Shown here: in pieces, positions 1 through 8,852 of the stretch | Layout of the letters: each line of letters begins with the position of its first letter | Position numbering within the stretch: position 1 is the stretch's first letter | NCBI GenBank assembly: GCA_001464125.1 | Contig: LNEP01000012.1 | Location: forward strand, 62,001 to 126,000 | Direction: 5' to 3' | Source of the DNA: Betaproteobacteria bacterium Ga0077540 | GTDB lineage: Bacteria > Pseudomonadota > Gammaproteobacteria > Burkholderiales > Methylophilaceae | Length of the DNA stretch: 64,000 bases | Notes under the pieces: model-generated | The model's input: the letters and a program-made list of their open reading frames with translations, nothing else | The model's database searches: none | Told to the model about the DNA's origin: nothing | Made by a program: the position numbers and the translations under genes

Positions 1-431
1 CGGATATGTTCGGCACCCAGTTTGTAGGGGCGATTCATGGTCGTTTGCTCACAGCTTGGTCCACAGCAGGCATAGTCGGCCCAGTAATTGTGAACTCAAT
101 GCACGATATTCGTTTAGAGGCAGGTGTGCCATTTGACCAAATTTATGCCCCTATTTTTATGGTGCTAGCAGGCTTATTGGTGGTTGGATTTCTGGCTAAT
201 TTCCTGGTCAAACCAGTGGCAGATAAATACTTTATGACCGATGGAGAACTGGCGGAAGAGCGCAAAATCAGTCATGAAAAATTTGCCCAGACACAAGCCA
301 ATATGCGGGCGTACACTGCATCTGCCCCTCAATCTTCGTTGGTGGTGAAGTTGGCGTGGCTGGCAGTATTGGTCCCCATCAGCTATGGCGTTTGGATGAC
401 CGTGCAAAAAGCATGGGTGTTATTTAGTTAA
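1..431 (+). CDS. MFS transporter, OFA-like, C-terminal fragment
   Basis: The frame is open at the window edge, so only about 142 C-terminal residues are visible. They begin with a loop/helix containing HGRLLTAWSTAG, which resembles the penultimate helices of oxalate/formate-antiporter-type (OFA) major facilitator proteins. A long hydrophobic segment (IYAPIFMVLAGLLVVGFLAN) follows, then a Lys/Glu-rich stretch of about 50 residues and a last hydrophobic segment before a short tail. It is therefore an inner-membrane transporter. The substrate cannot be read from this fragment: an organic anion exchanger is the family guess, but OFA members are diverse. The stop lies 67 bases before ribH, so it is probably a separate unit. 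Confidence 0.7.
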   Translation, partial: DMFGTQFVGAIHGRLLTAWSTAGIVGPVIVNSMHDIRLEAGVPFDQIYAPIFMVLAGLLVVGFLANFLVKPVADKYFMTDGELAEERKISHEKFAQTQANMRAYTASAPQSSLVVKLAWLAVLVPISYGVWMTVQKAWVLFS

Positions 432-498
432 GCGTTTGATTAGATTCATTGATTAAGGCGTATTGAGTTAAAATATCGTTTTAGCAATAAATTTAGGA

Positions 499-954
499 TT
501 GAAATTGAATAAAATCGCTCAAGATTTGAATGGCGCTGGCAAAAAAATTGGCATCGTACTCTCCCGCTTTAACAGCAATATCGGTGACGCCCTATTAAGC
601 GCTTGCCACCAGGAGCTATTGAAACTGGGGGTTAAAGCACAAGATATCAAGATTGCCACCGTGCCGGGCGCACTAGAAACACCGTTAATCTTGCAGCATA
701 TGGCTTTGAGCGAACAATACGATGCGCTGATTGCACTGGGTGCGATTATTCGTGGTGAAACTTACCACTTTGAAGTGGTGGCCAATGAGTCTGCACGTGG
801 CATTTCTGAAGTGCAATTAAATACCGGTATCCCAGTCGCCAATGCAGTGCTGACAACAGAAGATGATGCGCAGGCCGAAGCCCGTATGCATATTAAAGGC
901 GCGGAAGCAGCTCAAGTAGCCATTGAAATGGCTAATTTGGTACGCGCACTATGA
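499..954 (+). CDS. ribH: 6,7-dimethyl-8-ribityllumazine synthase
   Basis: Penultimate enzyme of riboflavin synthesis; it condenses 5-amino-6-ribitylamino-uracil with dihydroxybutanone phosphate in the cytoplasm. The protein is about 150 residues, the normal length. It shows SRFNSNIG near residue 22, VPGALETP (55-62), [12 protein letters not shown] (81-92) with the catalytic His, and [15 protein letters not shown] (115-129). No ATG lies between the upstream stop and the conserved region, so the start is a TTG. The TTG at 499 sits almost on the AGGA at 495-498, while the TTG at 505 has a better spacing of six bases, so the true start may be 505. The stop overlaps the nusB start by four bases. 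ribBA, which often precedes ribH, is not upstream here. Confidence 0.95.
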   Translation: MKLNKIAQDLNGAGKKIGIVLSRFNSNIGDALLSACHQELLKLGVKAQDIKIATVPGALETPLILQHMALSEQYDALIALGAIIRGETYHFEVVANESARGISEVQLNTGIPVANAVLTTEDDAQAEARMHIKGAEAAQVAIEMANLVRAL

Positions 955-1418
955 GTGGCGAGCAAGCAGCAAATAAGCCTGTTAAAAAACCCAAAACCAG
1001 CCAAAACAGGCGTAAATCTCGCGAACTAGTATTAAAGGCTATCTATCGTGGCATGATGAATGCGGGTGAGCTCAAGCAGATTGCAACCGACGCCAAAGAT
1101 GACCCAGACTATATCAAAACCGATGAAGCTTACTTTAAACAGTTGCTTGCGGGTGTTACAGAAAATATCGAGAAACTGGATCAAGAAATCACTGCGTTTA
1201 TTGACCGCAAGCTAGACGAACTGAGCCCAGTGGAACACGCGATTTTGCGCATCTCAAGTTATGAACTGTTTTTTGATGTGAGCATTCCGTATCGCGTAGC
1301 CATCAACGAAGGCGTGGAGCTTGCAAAACTGTATGGTGGTACCGATGGCCATAAGTACATTAATGGTGTGCTAGACAAAGTGGCAGCAGTGGCCAGACCT
1401 ATGGAGTTTAGAAAGTAA
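951..1418 (+). CDS. nusB: transcription antitermination factor NusB
   Basis: All-helical RNA-binding factor that pairs with NusE (S10) on boxA of rRNA operons. The protein is 155 residues, close to the family norm. It has a basic N-terminus ([14 protein letters not shown]) leading into the first helix ([11 protein letters not shown]) and the family-typical [20 protein letters not shown] and [15 protein letters not shown] segments. Its ATG overlaps the ribH stop by four bases (ATGA), so the two are translationally coupled, an order common across Proteobacteria. The thiL and pgpA genes that often follow nusB are instead near 41 kb. A poor hairpin follows the stop. Confidence 0.95.
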   Translation: MSGEQAANKPVKKPKTSQNRRKSRELVLKAIYRGMMNAGELKQIATDAKDDPDYIKTDEAYFKQLLAGVTENIEKLDQEITAFIDRKLDELSPVEHAILRISSYELFFDVSIPYRVAINEGVELAKLYGGTDGHKYINGVLDKVAAVARPMEFRK

Positions 1419-1425
1419 ATGTCAG

Positions 1426-1456
1426 TCAGCTCAGCATTCTTTTGCTCGCTGATTTT
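1426..1456 (+). terminator. weak terminator-like hairpin after nusB
   Basis: TCAGC (1426-1430) and AGCA (1433-1436) can pair with TGCT (1443-1446) and GCTGA (1448-1452), leaving a two-base bulge opposite one base and a six-base loop. TTTT follows. The stem is imperfect and the T-run short, so termination may be partial. Confidence 0.35.
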
Positions 1457-1500
1457 GCTTAACGTTTAGGAATCATGCAATGACATGAGGCAGATGAAAA

Positions 1501-4026
1501 GTGAAAAAAAACTTTTTAACTACTGACTGGTTCATTGCACTGGTACTCTCATTGTTACTGTTAGCTATTGGCAGTGGCAAGTGGGTACAAGCAGTTGAGA
1601 GGAAGGCTTATGATATCGGCATCCAACTCTCACAACACGATGCCGGTGATGATATTGCCATCATCGCAATCGATGATGCTAGCATTCAAAATATTGGTCG
1701 TTGGCCATGGTCGCGCCAAATACACGCAGCTTTAATTCAAAAGCTATCCAAAGCTAAAGTCATTGGTCACACTGTATTTTTCTTAGAGCCTCAGCAAGAC
1801 CCGGGGCTGAGTTTCATTGACAAGATACAGCAAACATTACAACACTCCTCTATCAAGCACACGCCGGAGGGTACTGCGCTTGCTAAGATTATTGAAGAAG
1901 CGCAGCACACGCTTAACCCGGATGCACTGCTAGCCGAGAGTGTTGCACATGCCAACAATGTTGTTCTGGCGATGCCCTTTATATTGGGCACGCCCATCGG
2001 CAAACCTAATGGCCCCTTACCAAATTACGTTACCAACCAGACTCTAACCAATATCGTTTACGATACCCACCCCAACCAATATCCGCCCAGACCGATACAA
2101 GCTAAAGAGGCACACCCGCCTATTCCATCCATAGGTAGCCAAGCCAGTGCAATCGGTCATTTAAATCAAGTATTGGATATCGATGGCGCCATACGTGTTG
2201 AACCACTAGTGCTGCAATACTATGATGCCTATTACCCATCACTAGCTTTGCAGGTTGTTACACGATATTTGAATTTAACAACACAAGATATTCAAGTGAG
2301 ATTGGGTAAAGCGGTACAAGTAGGTAAATTGAATATAGCGACCAATCCACAACTACAAATGCACAGTTTTTTCTATGCTTCGCAAGCGCAAAGCGACCCA
2401 TTTCCAATGGATTCTTTCTATGATGTGCTGAGCGGAAAAATATCGCCCGACAAATATCAACACAAAATTGTGCTTATTGGCATGGCCGCCACGGGAGATG
2501 GCGGTGATTCACAAATCACCCCAGTGTCTGCCCAGATGCCTCCGATTCAAACTCTGGCGCACGTGATTGCCAGCATCCTGAACGAGGACTTTTTTACCAT
2601 CCCAAGCTGGGCCAATTGGTTTGAGTTTTTAATCTGGCTGGCCATCGCCTTATACCTAACCTTGCTTTTGCCGAAATTATCAGCAAGCGCAGCTATTCCC
2701 GTGAGCTTTGGCCTGGCCATCGTCTTAGTATTGACGCATCTCACACTCATGACTCAGTACGGCTGGTGGGTACAATTAATGATGCCCCTTATGTTATTAG
2801 TACTGGGGCACGCGCTGATTACATCCAAACACTATTGGGTTTCCGAGCGCGGCAAACTGCGCGCGGATGCAGACTCTTCAGAAAGTAATCGCAACTTGGC
2901 ATTGATGCTGCAAAGCCAAGGACAATTGGATATGGCGTTTGATCGTTTTAGAAAATGTCAGCTCAATGATAGCCTAATGGAAAACTTGTATCACTTAGGA
3001 TTAGACTTTGAGCGCAAGCGTCAATTTAACAAAGCAGAGCATGTATTTGGCTATATGTTATCGCATGACGCACAGTTTAAAGACATTAAACAACGTACCA
3101 TCACTGCTAGACAGCTATCAGAAACCGTCATTCTAGGTGGTCACCCTACGCCACATTTGCAAACAGAATTATTGGGCGACAATCACACCATCACCAAACC
3201 CATGCTAGGGCGCTACCAAGTTGAGAAAGAGTTGGGCAAAGGTGCCATGGGAACCGTTTATTTAGGCGTGGACCCTAAAATCGGCCGTCAAGTTGCCATT
3301 AAGACATTGGCACTTTCACAAACATTTGAACCGAGTGAGTTGGACGCGGTGAAGTCTCGCTTTTTTAGAGAGGCAGAAACAGCGGGAAAACTCAACCATC
3401 CCAATATAGTCACCATTTATGATGCAGGCGAGGAACATGATTTAGCCTATATTGCAATGGAGTTACTCAAAGGTCATGACCTCAACCCCTATACCAAACT
3501 TGGCCATTTACTGCCATTTGAAACCACTATCAAGATTATGATTAAAGTGGCAGAGGCCTTAGATTATGCGCATCAGCAACATGTCATTCATCGTGATGTA
3601 AAACCAGCCAATATCATGTTTGAGCCAGAAACAGAACTGGTGAAAGTGACCGATTTCGGAATTGCACGCATCACAGACGCCTCTAAAACCAAAACCGGGA
3701 TGGTCTTAGGTACGCCTAACTTTATGTCGCCAGAACAGCTATCCGGTAGAAAATTAGATGGGCGTTCAGACTTATTCTCTCTAGGTACTAGCATGTATCA
3801 ACTCTTGACCGGTGCGCTGCCTTTTGATGGCGATTCAATGGCCAACTTGATGTACAACATTAGTCAAGAAGCACCTAAGGATGTGCGTGAGCTTAATTCC
3901 GACATTCCAATTGCACTCGCGAATATCATCCACAAGCTTTTGCAAAAAGACCCCAATGAACGCTACCAGAGTGGTCACGAACTCGCCGTTGATTTGCAAC
4001 GCTGTTTAGAAGGGCTAAGCCATTGA
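1501..4026 (+). CDS. CHASE2-sensor serine/threonine protein kinase
   Basis: Predicted inner-membrane eukaryotic-type kinase of 841 residues. In order: a hydrophobic helix (about 9-29), a CHASE2-type extracytoplasmic sensor (about 35-360), further hydrophobic helices (about 373-442), a helical TPR-like linker (about 463-530) and a kinase domain (about 572-836). The kinase has GKGAMG (579-584), VAIK with Lys601, HRDVKPAN (697-704) and DFG (718-720), so it should be active. The start is GTG at 1501 after a purine-rich stretch; no better start lies upstream. Its stop overlaps the phosphatase start, and FHA and HD-GYP genes follow on the same strand. The signal sensed by CHASE2 is unknown. No type VI secretion genes are visible, although such trios often accompany them. 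Confidence 0.92.
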   Translation: MKKNFLTTDWFIALVLSLLLLAIGSGKWVQAVERKAYDIGIQLSQHDAGDDIAIIAIDDASIQNIGRWPWSRQIHAALIQKLSKAKVIGHTVFFLEPQQDPGLSFIDKIQQTLQHSSIKHTPEGTALAKIIEEAQHTLNPDALLAESVAHANNVVLAMPFILGTPIGKPNGPLPNYVTNQTLTNIVYDTHPNQYPPRPIQAKEAHPPIPSIGSQASAIGHLNQVLDIDGAIRVEPLVLQYYDAYYPSLALQVVTRYLNLTTQDIQVRLGKAVQVGKLNIATNPQLQMHSFFYASQAQSDPFPMDSFYDVLSGKISPDKYQHKIVLIGMAATGDGGDSQITPVSAQMPPIQTLAHVIASILNEDFFTIPSWANWFEFLIWLAIALYLTLLLPKLSASAAIPVSFGLAIVLVLTHLTLMTQYGWWVQLMMPLMLLVLGHALITSKHYWVSERGKLRADADSSESNRNLALMLQSQGQLDMAFDRFRKCQLNDSLMENLYHLGLDFERKRQFNKAEHVFGYMLSHDAQFKDIKQRTITARQLSETVILGGHPTPHLQTELLGDNHTITKPMLGRYQVEKELGKGAMGTVYLGVDPKIGRQVAIKTLALSQTFEPSELDAVKSRFFREAETAGKLNHPNIVTIYDAGEEHDLAYIAMELLKGHDLNPYTKLGHLLPFETTIKIMIKVAEALDYAHQQHVIHRDVKPANIMFEPETELVKVTDFGIARITDASKTKTGMVLGTPNFMSPEQLSGRKLDGRSDLFSLGTSMYQLLTGALPFDGDSMANLMYNISQEAPKDVRELNSDIPIALANIIHKLLQKDPNERYQSGHELAVDLQRCLEGLSH

Positions 4027-4856
4027 ATCACCTAGAGCATGCACTCAGAATCGCACGTCATACGGATACTGGACAATTACGTACCCGCAATGAAGATGCC
4101 ATTGCCAGTGACGCAAGCATTGGTTTAGCTGTGCTCGCAGATGGCATGGGGGGTTATAACGCAGGCGATGTTGCCAGTCAAATGGCTACACTGACAATTA
4201 CAGCAGAACTTATCTCTGGTTTTAATCGAGCGCATCAGTCTGGCAAGCAAGTTGATAGCGAGCAAGCAAGCAGCTTAATGTCAGATGCTGTGCATGCTGC
4301 AAACATAGCCATTTACCAAGTAGCTAATGAGCAAGAGCAATGCGAAGGTATGGGCACCACTTTGGTATTATCACTATTTGTGGATAACCGTGTAGTGATT
4401 GGGCATATTGGTGACTCCAGAGCTTACGTGTTGCGAAACGACCAACTCAAGCAGCTAACAAATGACCACTCTTTGCTCCAAGAGCAGATTGACTCCGGCT
4501 TGATCACTTTAGAGCAGGCCAAACTTGCCACCTATAAAAACTTTGTGACCAAAGCACTTGGCGTTGATCCAGTAACCGATTTGGAAATAAATACCCACAA
4601 TGTTGAAGTAGGCGATTTGTATTTGCTGTGCTCAGATGGTCTGACCGATATGCTAGAGCCATACGAGATAGAAACCACTTTGATTGAGGGCCAAGATGAC
4701 TTGGAGTCACTAGCGAACACCTTGATTAGAAAAGCCAATCAACGGGGTGGCAAAGATAATATTTCTGTGATATTAATAAGCGTTGTAGAAGAGTTTCCAC
4801 TAAGTAAGCCAAATTGGCTACAATCACTTATCAAGAAAGTGGTAGATAAAGGTTAG
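4023..4856 (+). CDS. PP2C-family protein serine/threonine phosphatase
   Basis: Soluble metal-dependent phosphatase (277 residues) expected to reverse the action of the kinase encoded just upstream. The family motifs are present in order: RTRNEDA near the start, ADGMGGYNAGD with the metal-binding Asp, GMGTTLV, GDSRAYVLR, LCSDGLTDM and KDNISVILI at the end. There is no signal peptide or membrane segment. The start is a TTG that overlaps the kinase stop by four bases (TTGA, 4023-4026), which implies coupled translation. The FHA gene starts two bases after its stop. Kinase plus PP2C pairs are well known; the partner proteins in this organism are not. Confidence 0.93.
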   Translation: MNHLEHALRIARHTDTGQLRTRNEDAIASDASIGLAVLADGMGGYNAGDVASQMATLTITAELISGFNRAHQSGKQVDSEQASSLMSDAVHAANIAIYQVANEQEQCEGMGTTLVLSLFVDNRVVIGHIGDSRAYVLRNDQLKQLTNDHSLLQEQIDSGLITLEQAKLATYKNFVTKALGVDPVTDLEINTHNVEVGDLYLLCSDGLTDMLEPYEIETTLIEGQDDLESLANTLIRKANQRGGKDNISVILISVVEEFPLSKPNWLQSLIKKVVDKG

Positions 4857-4858
4857 AC

Positions 4859-5593
4859 ATGTCAAAGCTAGTTTGCACATTAGATGATCGCGTGATTAAC
4901 GAGTACCCACTCAATAAAGAGCGTATTTCTATTGGCAGAAGGCAAAACAACGATATTGTCATCGACAACCTTGCCGTGAGTGGTTTGCATGCTGTGATTG
5001 TGACCATCGGCAAAGACTCTTTTTTAGAAGATGCCAATAGCACCAATGGCACCTTTGTCAATTTAAAGCCAGTGCGAAAGCATGTACTCAACCAAGATGA
5101 TGTGATTGAAATTGGTCGTCATCAGTTTAAATACATCAAAGAGCACTCGTCCGCAGTGGCCACTGCTCCTGCCGCTACTAAAGAAGAACATGCAGGTTCT
5201 ACACCTTTAGACAAATCACCACATACGCAACCACCTTCGCTCAAATCTCTGATTCAAATGTCCAGACCAATGAAAAGCGAAGAAGAAATGCTGTCTGAAA
5301 CTACGCCAGTTGCCATACCAGCTGCACCACTGCCTATTGGCAAGCTGCACATATTGAATGGCTCGAATAGCGGCAAAACGCTTACGCTCAACAAAACCCT
5401 CACTACTTTGGGCAAACCGGGTGCGCAAGTGATTGTGATTACCAAACGCACCAATGGGTATTTTTTAAGCCAGGTGGAAGGGGAAGAGCAACCCAGCATT
5501 AACGGCAATCCTTTACATACCCTCTCCTATGGCCTTAAAAATAAGGACATGTTAGAAATTTCAGGTATTAAAATGGAATTTACCTTTGCTTGA
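4859..5593 (+). CDS. FHA-domain protein
   Basis: A 244-residue cytoplasmic protein with an N-terminal forkhead-associated domain (about residues 18-95), which binds phosphothreonine. Visible motifs are ISIGRRQNNDIVID with the conserved Gly-Arg, SGLHA and NSTNGTFVN. An Ala/Thr/Pro-rich linker (about 100-155) leads to a second region (about 160-244). It ends with SINGNPLHTLSYGLKNKDML and an IKMEF strand and reads like a degenerate second FHA fold. The gene lies two bases after the phosphatase, so it is the likely phospho-dependent adaptor of the kinase/phosphatase pair. Its targets are unknown. The gap of 36 bases to the HD-GYP gene suggests one operon. Confidence 0.9.
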   Translation: MSKLVCTLDDRVINEYPLNKERISIGRRQNNDIVIDNLAVSGLHAVIVTIGKDSFLEDANSTNGTFVNLKPVRKHVLNQDDVIEIGRHQFKYIKEHSSAVATAPAATKEEHAGSTPLDKSPHTQPPSLKSLIQMSRPMKSEEEMLSETTPVAIPAAPLPIGKLHILNGSNSGKTLTLNKTLTTLGKPGAQVIVITKRTNGYFLSQVEGEEQPSINGNPLHTLSYGLKNKDMLEISGIKMEFTFA

Positions 5594-5629
5594 TCCGCTT
5601 TGGGTTGAGTTGCTCGCGTAAATTTCAAA

Positions 5630-7264
5630 ATGTTGCTAAATCAATCGCTAAACCAGTCAATAGACCAACTAGAAAGGCTCAACGCAATTGGCGTGGCCTT
5701 GTCTGCAGAGCAAAACACTAACCGTTTATTAGAGATTATCCTGCTAGGTGCGCAAGAACTCACTCATGCAGACGGCGGTACGCTGTACACCCTGCATGAA
5801 CAATCATTAAAGTTTGAAATTTTACGTAACACCACGCTGAATATTGCGATGGGTGGCACCACCGCGCAACCCATCCCATTTGCACCGCTACCGCTTTATT
5901 TAGATAACGGTGCTCCAAATCTTAATATGGTGGCTGCGCACTGTGCTATTCAGCAAACCACCATTAATATTGAAGACGCCTATTCGCCAGAGCAAGGCTT
6001 TGATTTTTCTGGCACCCGCGCATTTGATGAGCGCACTGGTTACCACTCGCAATCATTCTTAACGGTACCCATGCGCAATCATGAAAATGAGGTGATAGGT
6101 GTATTGCAACTCATTAATGCAAAAGACCCTGAGACACAAAGCATTATTCCATTCTCGGACTCACATCAGCGCTTGGTGGAGTCATTGGCATCCCAAGCGG
6201 CTATCGCGTTATCCAATCATCGCTTGATTGAAGGCTTAAAAAGCTTGTTTGAATCATTTATTAAATTAATTGCAGATGCGATTGATGAGAAGTCGCCTTA
6301 TACCGGTGGCCATTGCCAACGCGTGCCGGTATTGACCATGATGTTGGCAGAAGCAGCCATTCAGTCACAACACCCTACTTTTAAAGATTTTCATCTCAAC
6401 GCCCAAGAGTTATACGAGCTCAAAATTGCGGCATGGTTACACGACTGCGGTAAAGTCACCACACCGGAATCGATCATGGACAAAGCCACTAAGCTAGAAA
6501 CCATCTTCGATCGTATCCATCTGATTGATGAGCGCTTTGAATTATTAAAATCACAACGCGAGGCCAATCATTTGCGTAAAGTGATTGAATTGCAGACCAA
6601 AGGAAAAACCATCAACCCCAAACACCTTGCGCATGAAATCAATGTCATCAAAAAACAATTAGACGATGACAAAAACTTTATCCGCAAGGTCAATTATGGC
6701 AGCGAGTCGATGAGCCCCGATGATCAGGCTAGGGTGCGTGCCATCGCCAATTATCAATACCAAAATGAGGCCGGACAGTCCGTTAAGTTTTTAAGCGATG
6801 ATGAAACTTACAACCTGACGATACCCAAAGGCACCCTTACCCCTGAAGAGCGCCAAATTATCAATAACCATATTGTGGTCACCATTAACATGCTGGAATC
6901 GCTCCCTTACCCCAAGGGCTTAAGACGTGTTCCGGAATACGCAGGCGGTCATCACGAACGGATGGATGGCACTGGTTACCCCAAAGGGTTAACACGTGAG
7001 CAAATGTCTATTCCTGCCAGAATGATGGGCGTGGCTGATATATTTGAGGCACTCACTTCAAAAGATCGCCCTTATAAAAAGGCAAAAACATTATCTGACA
7101 CATTAAACATTCTGGGGAATATGAAGCTGAATCAGCATATTGATGCAGATGTATTTGATCTGTTTATACGTGAGAAGATATATTTACGCTACGCGGAAAT
7201 GTTTTTGGATCCAGAACAGATTGATGCTATCGATGAATCAAAAATTATTGGTTATACACTTTAA
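5630..7264 (+). CDS. GAF-HD-GYP protein, likely cyclic-di-GMP phosphodiesterase
   Basis: A 544-residue soluble protein. A GAF sensor covers about residues 28-198 (SFLTVPMRNHENEVIGVLQLINAK belongs to its core strands). The HD-GYP domain follows: His228 in GGHCQRV, the HD pair 271-272 in AAWLHDCGK, His414 in INNHIV, HHERMDGTGYPKG (441-453) and DIFEALTSKDRPYK. Metal-binding residues appear intact, so hydrolysis of cyclic di-GMP is likely. Between HD and the next His there is an insertion of roughly 120 residues (about 281-405), much longer than in the basic HD-GYP fold. It is the last gene of the kinase operon and converges on the ferredoxin gene 20 bases away. Confidence 0.9.
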   Translation: MLLNQSLNQSIDQLERLNAIGVALSAEQNTNRLLEIILLGAQELTHADGGTLYTLHEQSLKFEILRNTTLNIAMGGTTAQPIPFAPLPLYLDNGAPNLNMVAAHCAIQQTTINIEDAYSPEQGFDFSGTRAFDERTGYHSQSFLTVPMRNHENEVIGVLQLINAKDPETQSIIPFSDSHQRLVESLASQAAIALSNHRLIEGLKSLFESFIKLIADAIDEKSPYTGGHCQRVPVLTMMLAEAAIQSQHPTFKDFHLNAQELYELKIAAWLHDCGKVTTPESIMDKATKLETIFDRIHLIDERFELLKSQREANHLRKVIELQTKGKTINPKHLAHEINVIKKQLDDDKNFIRKVNYGSESMSPDDQARVRAIANYQYQNEAGQSVKFLSDDETYNLTIPKGTLTPEERQIINNHIVVTINMLESLPYPKGLRRVPEYAGGHHERMDGTGYPKGLTREQMSIPARMMGVADIFEALTSKDRPYKKAKTLSDTLNILGNMKLNQHIDADVFDLFIREKIYLRYAEMFLDPEQIDAIDESKIIGYTL

Positions 7265-7284
7265 CCAAATACGTTCTAACTAAA

Positions 7285-7554
7285 TTAGTCTTTCAAGAAC
7301 GACTTTGCCGCCTTGAGAATCAGCGGAATTTTAGTCGCATCCACATGCTGAAATGATGTCCCACCGGGTATCAAACGTAAGTTAGGTCCCGCATCACACT
7401 CACCCAAGCACTGAATTTCTTTGACGCCTATTGCCAATCCTGTCGCGTTAACCGCATCTGTTAATCGCTCTTTGAGCTCAAGCGCACCACGTGCTGCGCA
7501 TGATGGCTGATTAGGGTTAGCACGATGGTTAGTACAGACTAGGATAGATTTCAT
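7285..7554 (-). CDS. thioredoxin-like [2Fe-2S] ferredoxin
   Basis: An 89-residue protein of the thioredoxin-like 2Fe-2S ferredoxin type, related to the small NuoE-like fold. Cys7, Cys19, Cys49 and Cys53 (CTNHR..., PSCAARGA, QCLGECDAGP) give the C-x11-C ... C-x3-C ligand pattern. It is probably a cytoplasmic electron carrier, but the partner is not evident. It is the last gene of the minus-strand group that includes lpxH, 26 bases upstream. No signal peptide is present. An alternative view as a stand-alone NADH dehydrogenase subunit is less likely because no other subunits are nearby. Confidence 0.88.
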   Translation of the reverse strand: MKSILVCTNHRANPNQPSCAARGALELKERLTDAVNATGLAIGVKEIQCLGECDAGPNLRLIPGGTSFQHVDATKIPLILKAAKSFLKD

Positions 7555-7580
7555 ATGGGAGTACCTGTATTAATCAGAGG

Positions 7581-8318
7581 TTAAGCTTCTATGGTCACTG
7601 CCATCATAGTCCCGTCAGCCTTTAATTTCAAATAACTGCCCTGCTCGTACCAATCACCCAATACATAACGCTCACACACATGCGCATCCACATGATGCAC
7701 ATGCCGATTCGGTCTATGCGTATGCCCGTGAATAAATACAGGCGGGTAATCATACTCACGCACCAAATTTTCCAGCGCCTGCTCATTCACATCCATGATA
7801 GAGGCCATTTTGGTAGATTTCTCTTGCTCACTTTTTGTCCGCGCTTGTTGAATAAACGCCTGACGCTGTGGCAGCGTCTGGTTCAGAAAATCTTCCTGCC
7901 AAGCAGGTTGACGCACCTGTGCTCTAAACGCCATGTACTGCACATCATCCGTGCATAGGGCATCACCATGGCTTAATAGCACTTGTCTACCGTAAATTTG
8001 CGTTAATGTTGGGTCACCAATTAACTGCGCACCAGTGGCTTTTGAAAAACATTCTCGAATCAAAAAATCACGGTTTCCATGCATGAAAAACACTTGCGTT
8101 TGCAGTTGCGTCAGTTGCTGTAACGCTTGAATAATCGGCTGATGAAAGTCATCGAACATGGCGTCATCACCAGCCCAATACTCAAAAAAATCACCTAAGA
8201 TATAGAGCGCATCTGCTTTTGTAGCCACCTCGGCCAACCATCGAAGAAAAGCCGAGGTGATGTGCGGACGTGATTCACATAAATGCAAATCAGAAATAAA
8301 GAGGGTATTGCCCTGCAT
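7581..8318 (-). CDS. lpxH: UDP-2,3-diacylglucosamine hydrolase
   Basis: Peripheral inner-membrane pyrophosphatase of lipid A synthesis; it cleaves UDP-2,3-diacylglucosamine to lipid X and UMP. At 245 residues it has normal length. The calcineurin-like metal ligands are all visible: Asp10 and His12 in SDLHL, Asp43 in LGDFFEYW, the GNRD block (81-84), His117 in SHGD and HGHTHRP (197-203). It starts five bases after the ppiB stop, so it belongs to that operon. The presence of lpxH implies a Gram-negative outer membrane with lipid A, consistent with mlaA and gmhB elsewhere in the window. Confidence 0.95.
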   Translation of the reverse strand: MQGNTLFISDLHLCESRPHITSAFLRWLAEVATKADALYILGDFFEYWAGDDAMFDDFHQPIIQALQQLTQLQTQVFFMHGNRDFLIRECFSKATGAQLIGDPTLTQIYGRQVLLSHGDALCTDDVQYMAFRAQVRQPAWQEDFLNQTLPQRQAFIQQARTKSEQEKSTKMASIMDVNEQALENLVREYDYPPVFIHGHTHRPNRHVHHVDAHVCERYVLGDWYEQGSYLKLKADGTMMAVTIEA

Positions 8319-8323
8319 TCACA

Positions 8324-8815
8324 TTAGCAAACTGTGGCTTTTAGAATCACCACAGGCTCTACTGGTACGTCTTGATGGCCGGCGCGGCTTGTGGTTGGCA
8401 CAGCTTTAATCGCATCGACCACATCCATACCTTCTACCACTTTGCCAAACACACAGTAGCCCCATCCACTTGGCGTAGGTGCAGTATGGTTCAAAAAGTC
8501 ATTATCAGACACGTTAATGAAAAACTGACTGCTAGCAGAATCTGGTACTGATGTTCGTGCCATAGCAATCGTATATTTATCATTGCTCAAGCCGTTATTG
8601 GCTTCATTTTTAATTGATGCCTCAGTTGGTTTTTGCTTCATATTGGTATCAAAACCACCACCCTGAATCATAAACCCATTGATTACGCGGTGAAAAACCA
8701 CATTCTCATAAAAACCGCTCTCTACGTACTGTAAAAAGTTGGCTACTGTTATAGGCGCCTTTTCTGCGTCTAACTCAATGGTGATATCACCAAAATTCGT
8801 GGATAATTTGACCAC
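8324..8815 (-). CDS. ppiB: peptidyl-prolyl cis-trans isomerase, cytoplasmic cyclophilin
   Basis: Cyclophilin of 163 residues that speeds proline isomerisation during protein folding. Core motifs are [27 protein letters not shown] and [14 protein letters not shown]. It starts directly with the first strand ([14 protein letters not shown]) and has no signal peptide, so it acts in the cytoplasm. Its neighbour upstream on the same strand is a second cyclophilin with an export signal, 37 bases away, which makes a cytoplasmic/periplasmic pair. lpxH follows after five bases. Confidence 0.95.
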   Translation of the reverse strand: MVKLSTNFGDITIELDAEKAPITVANFLQYVESGFYENVVFHRVINGFMIQGGGFDTNMKQKPTEASIKNEANNGLSNDKYTIAMARTSVPDSASSQFFINVSDNDFLNHTAPTPSGWGYCVFGKVVEGMDVVDAIKAVPTTSRAGHQDVPVEPVVILKATVC

Positions 8816-8852
8816 AATTGTTCCTTTACTTATTGATGGATGACTTACTGAT

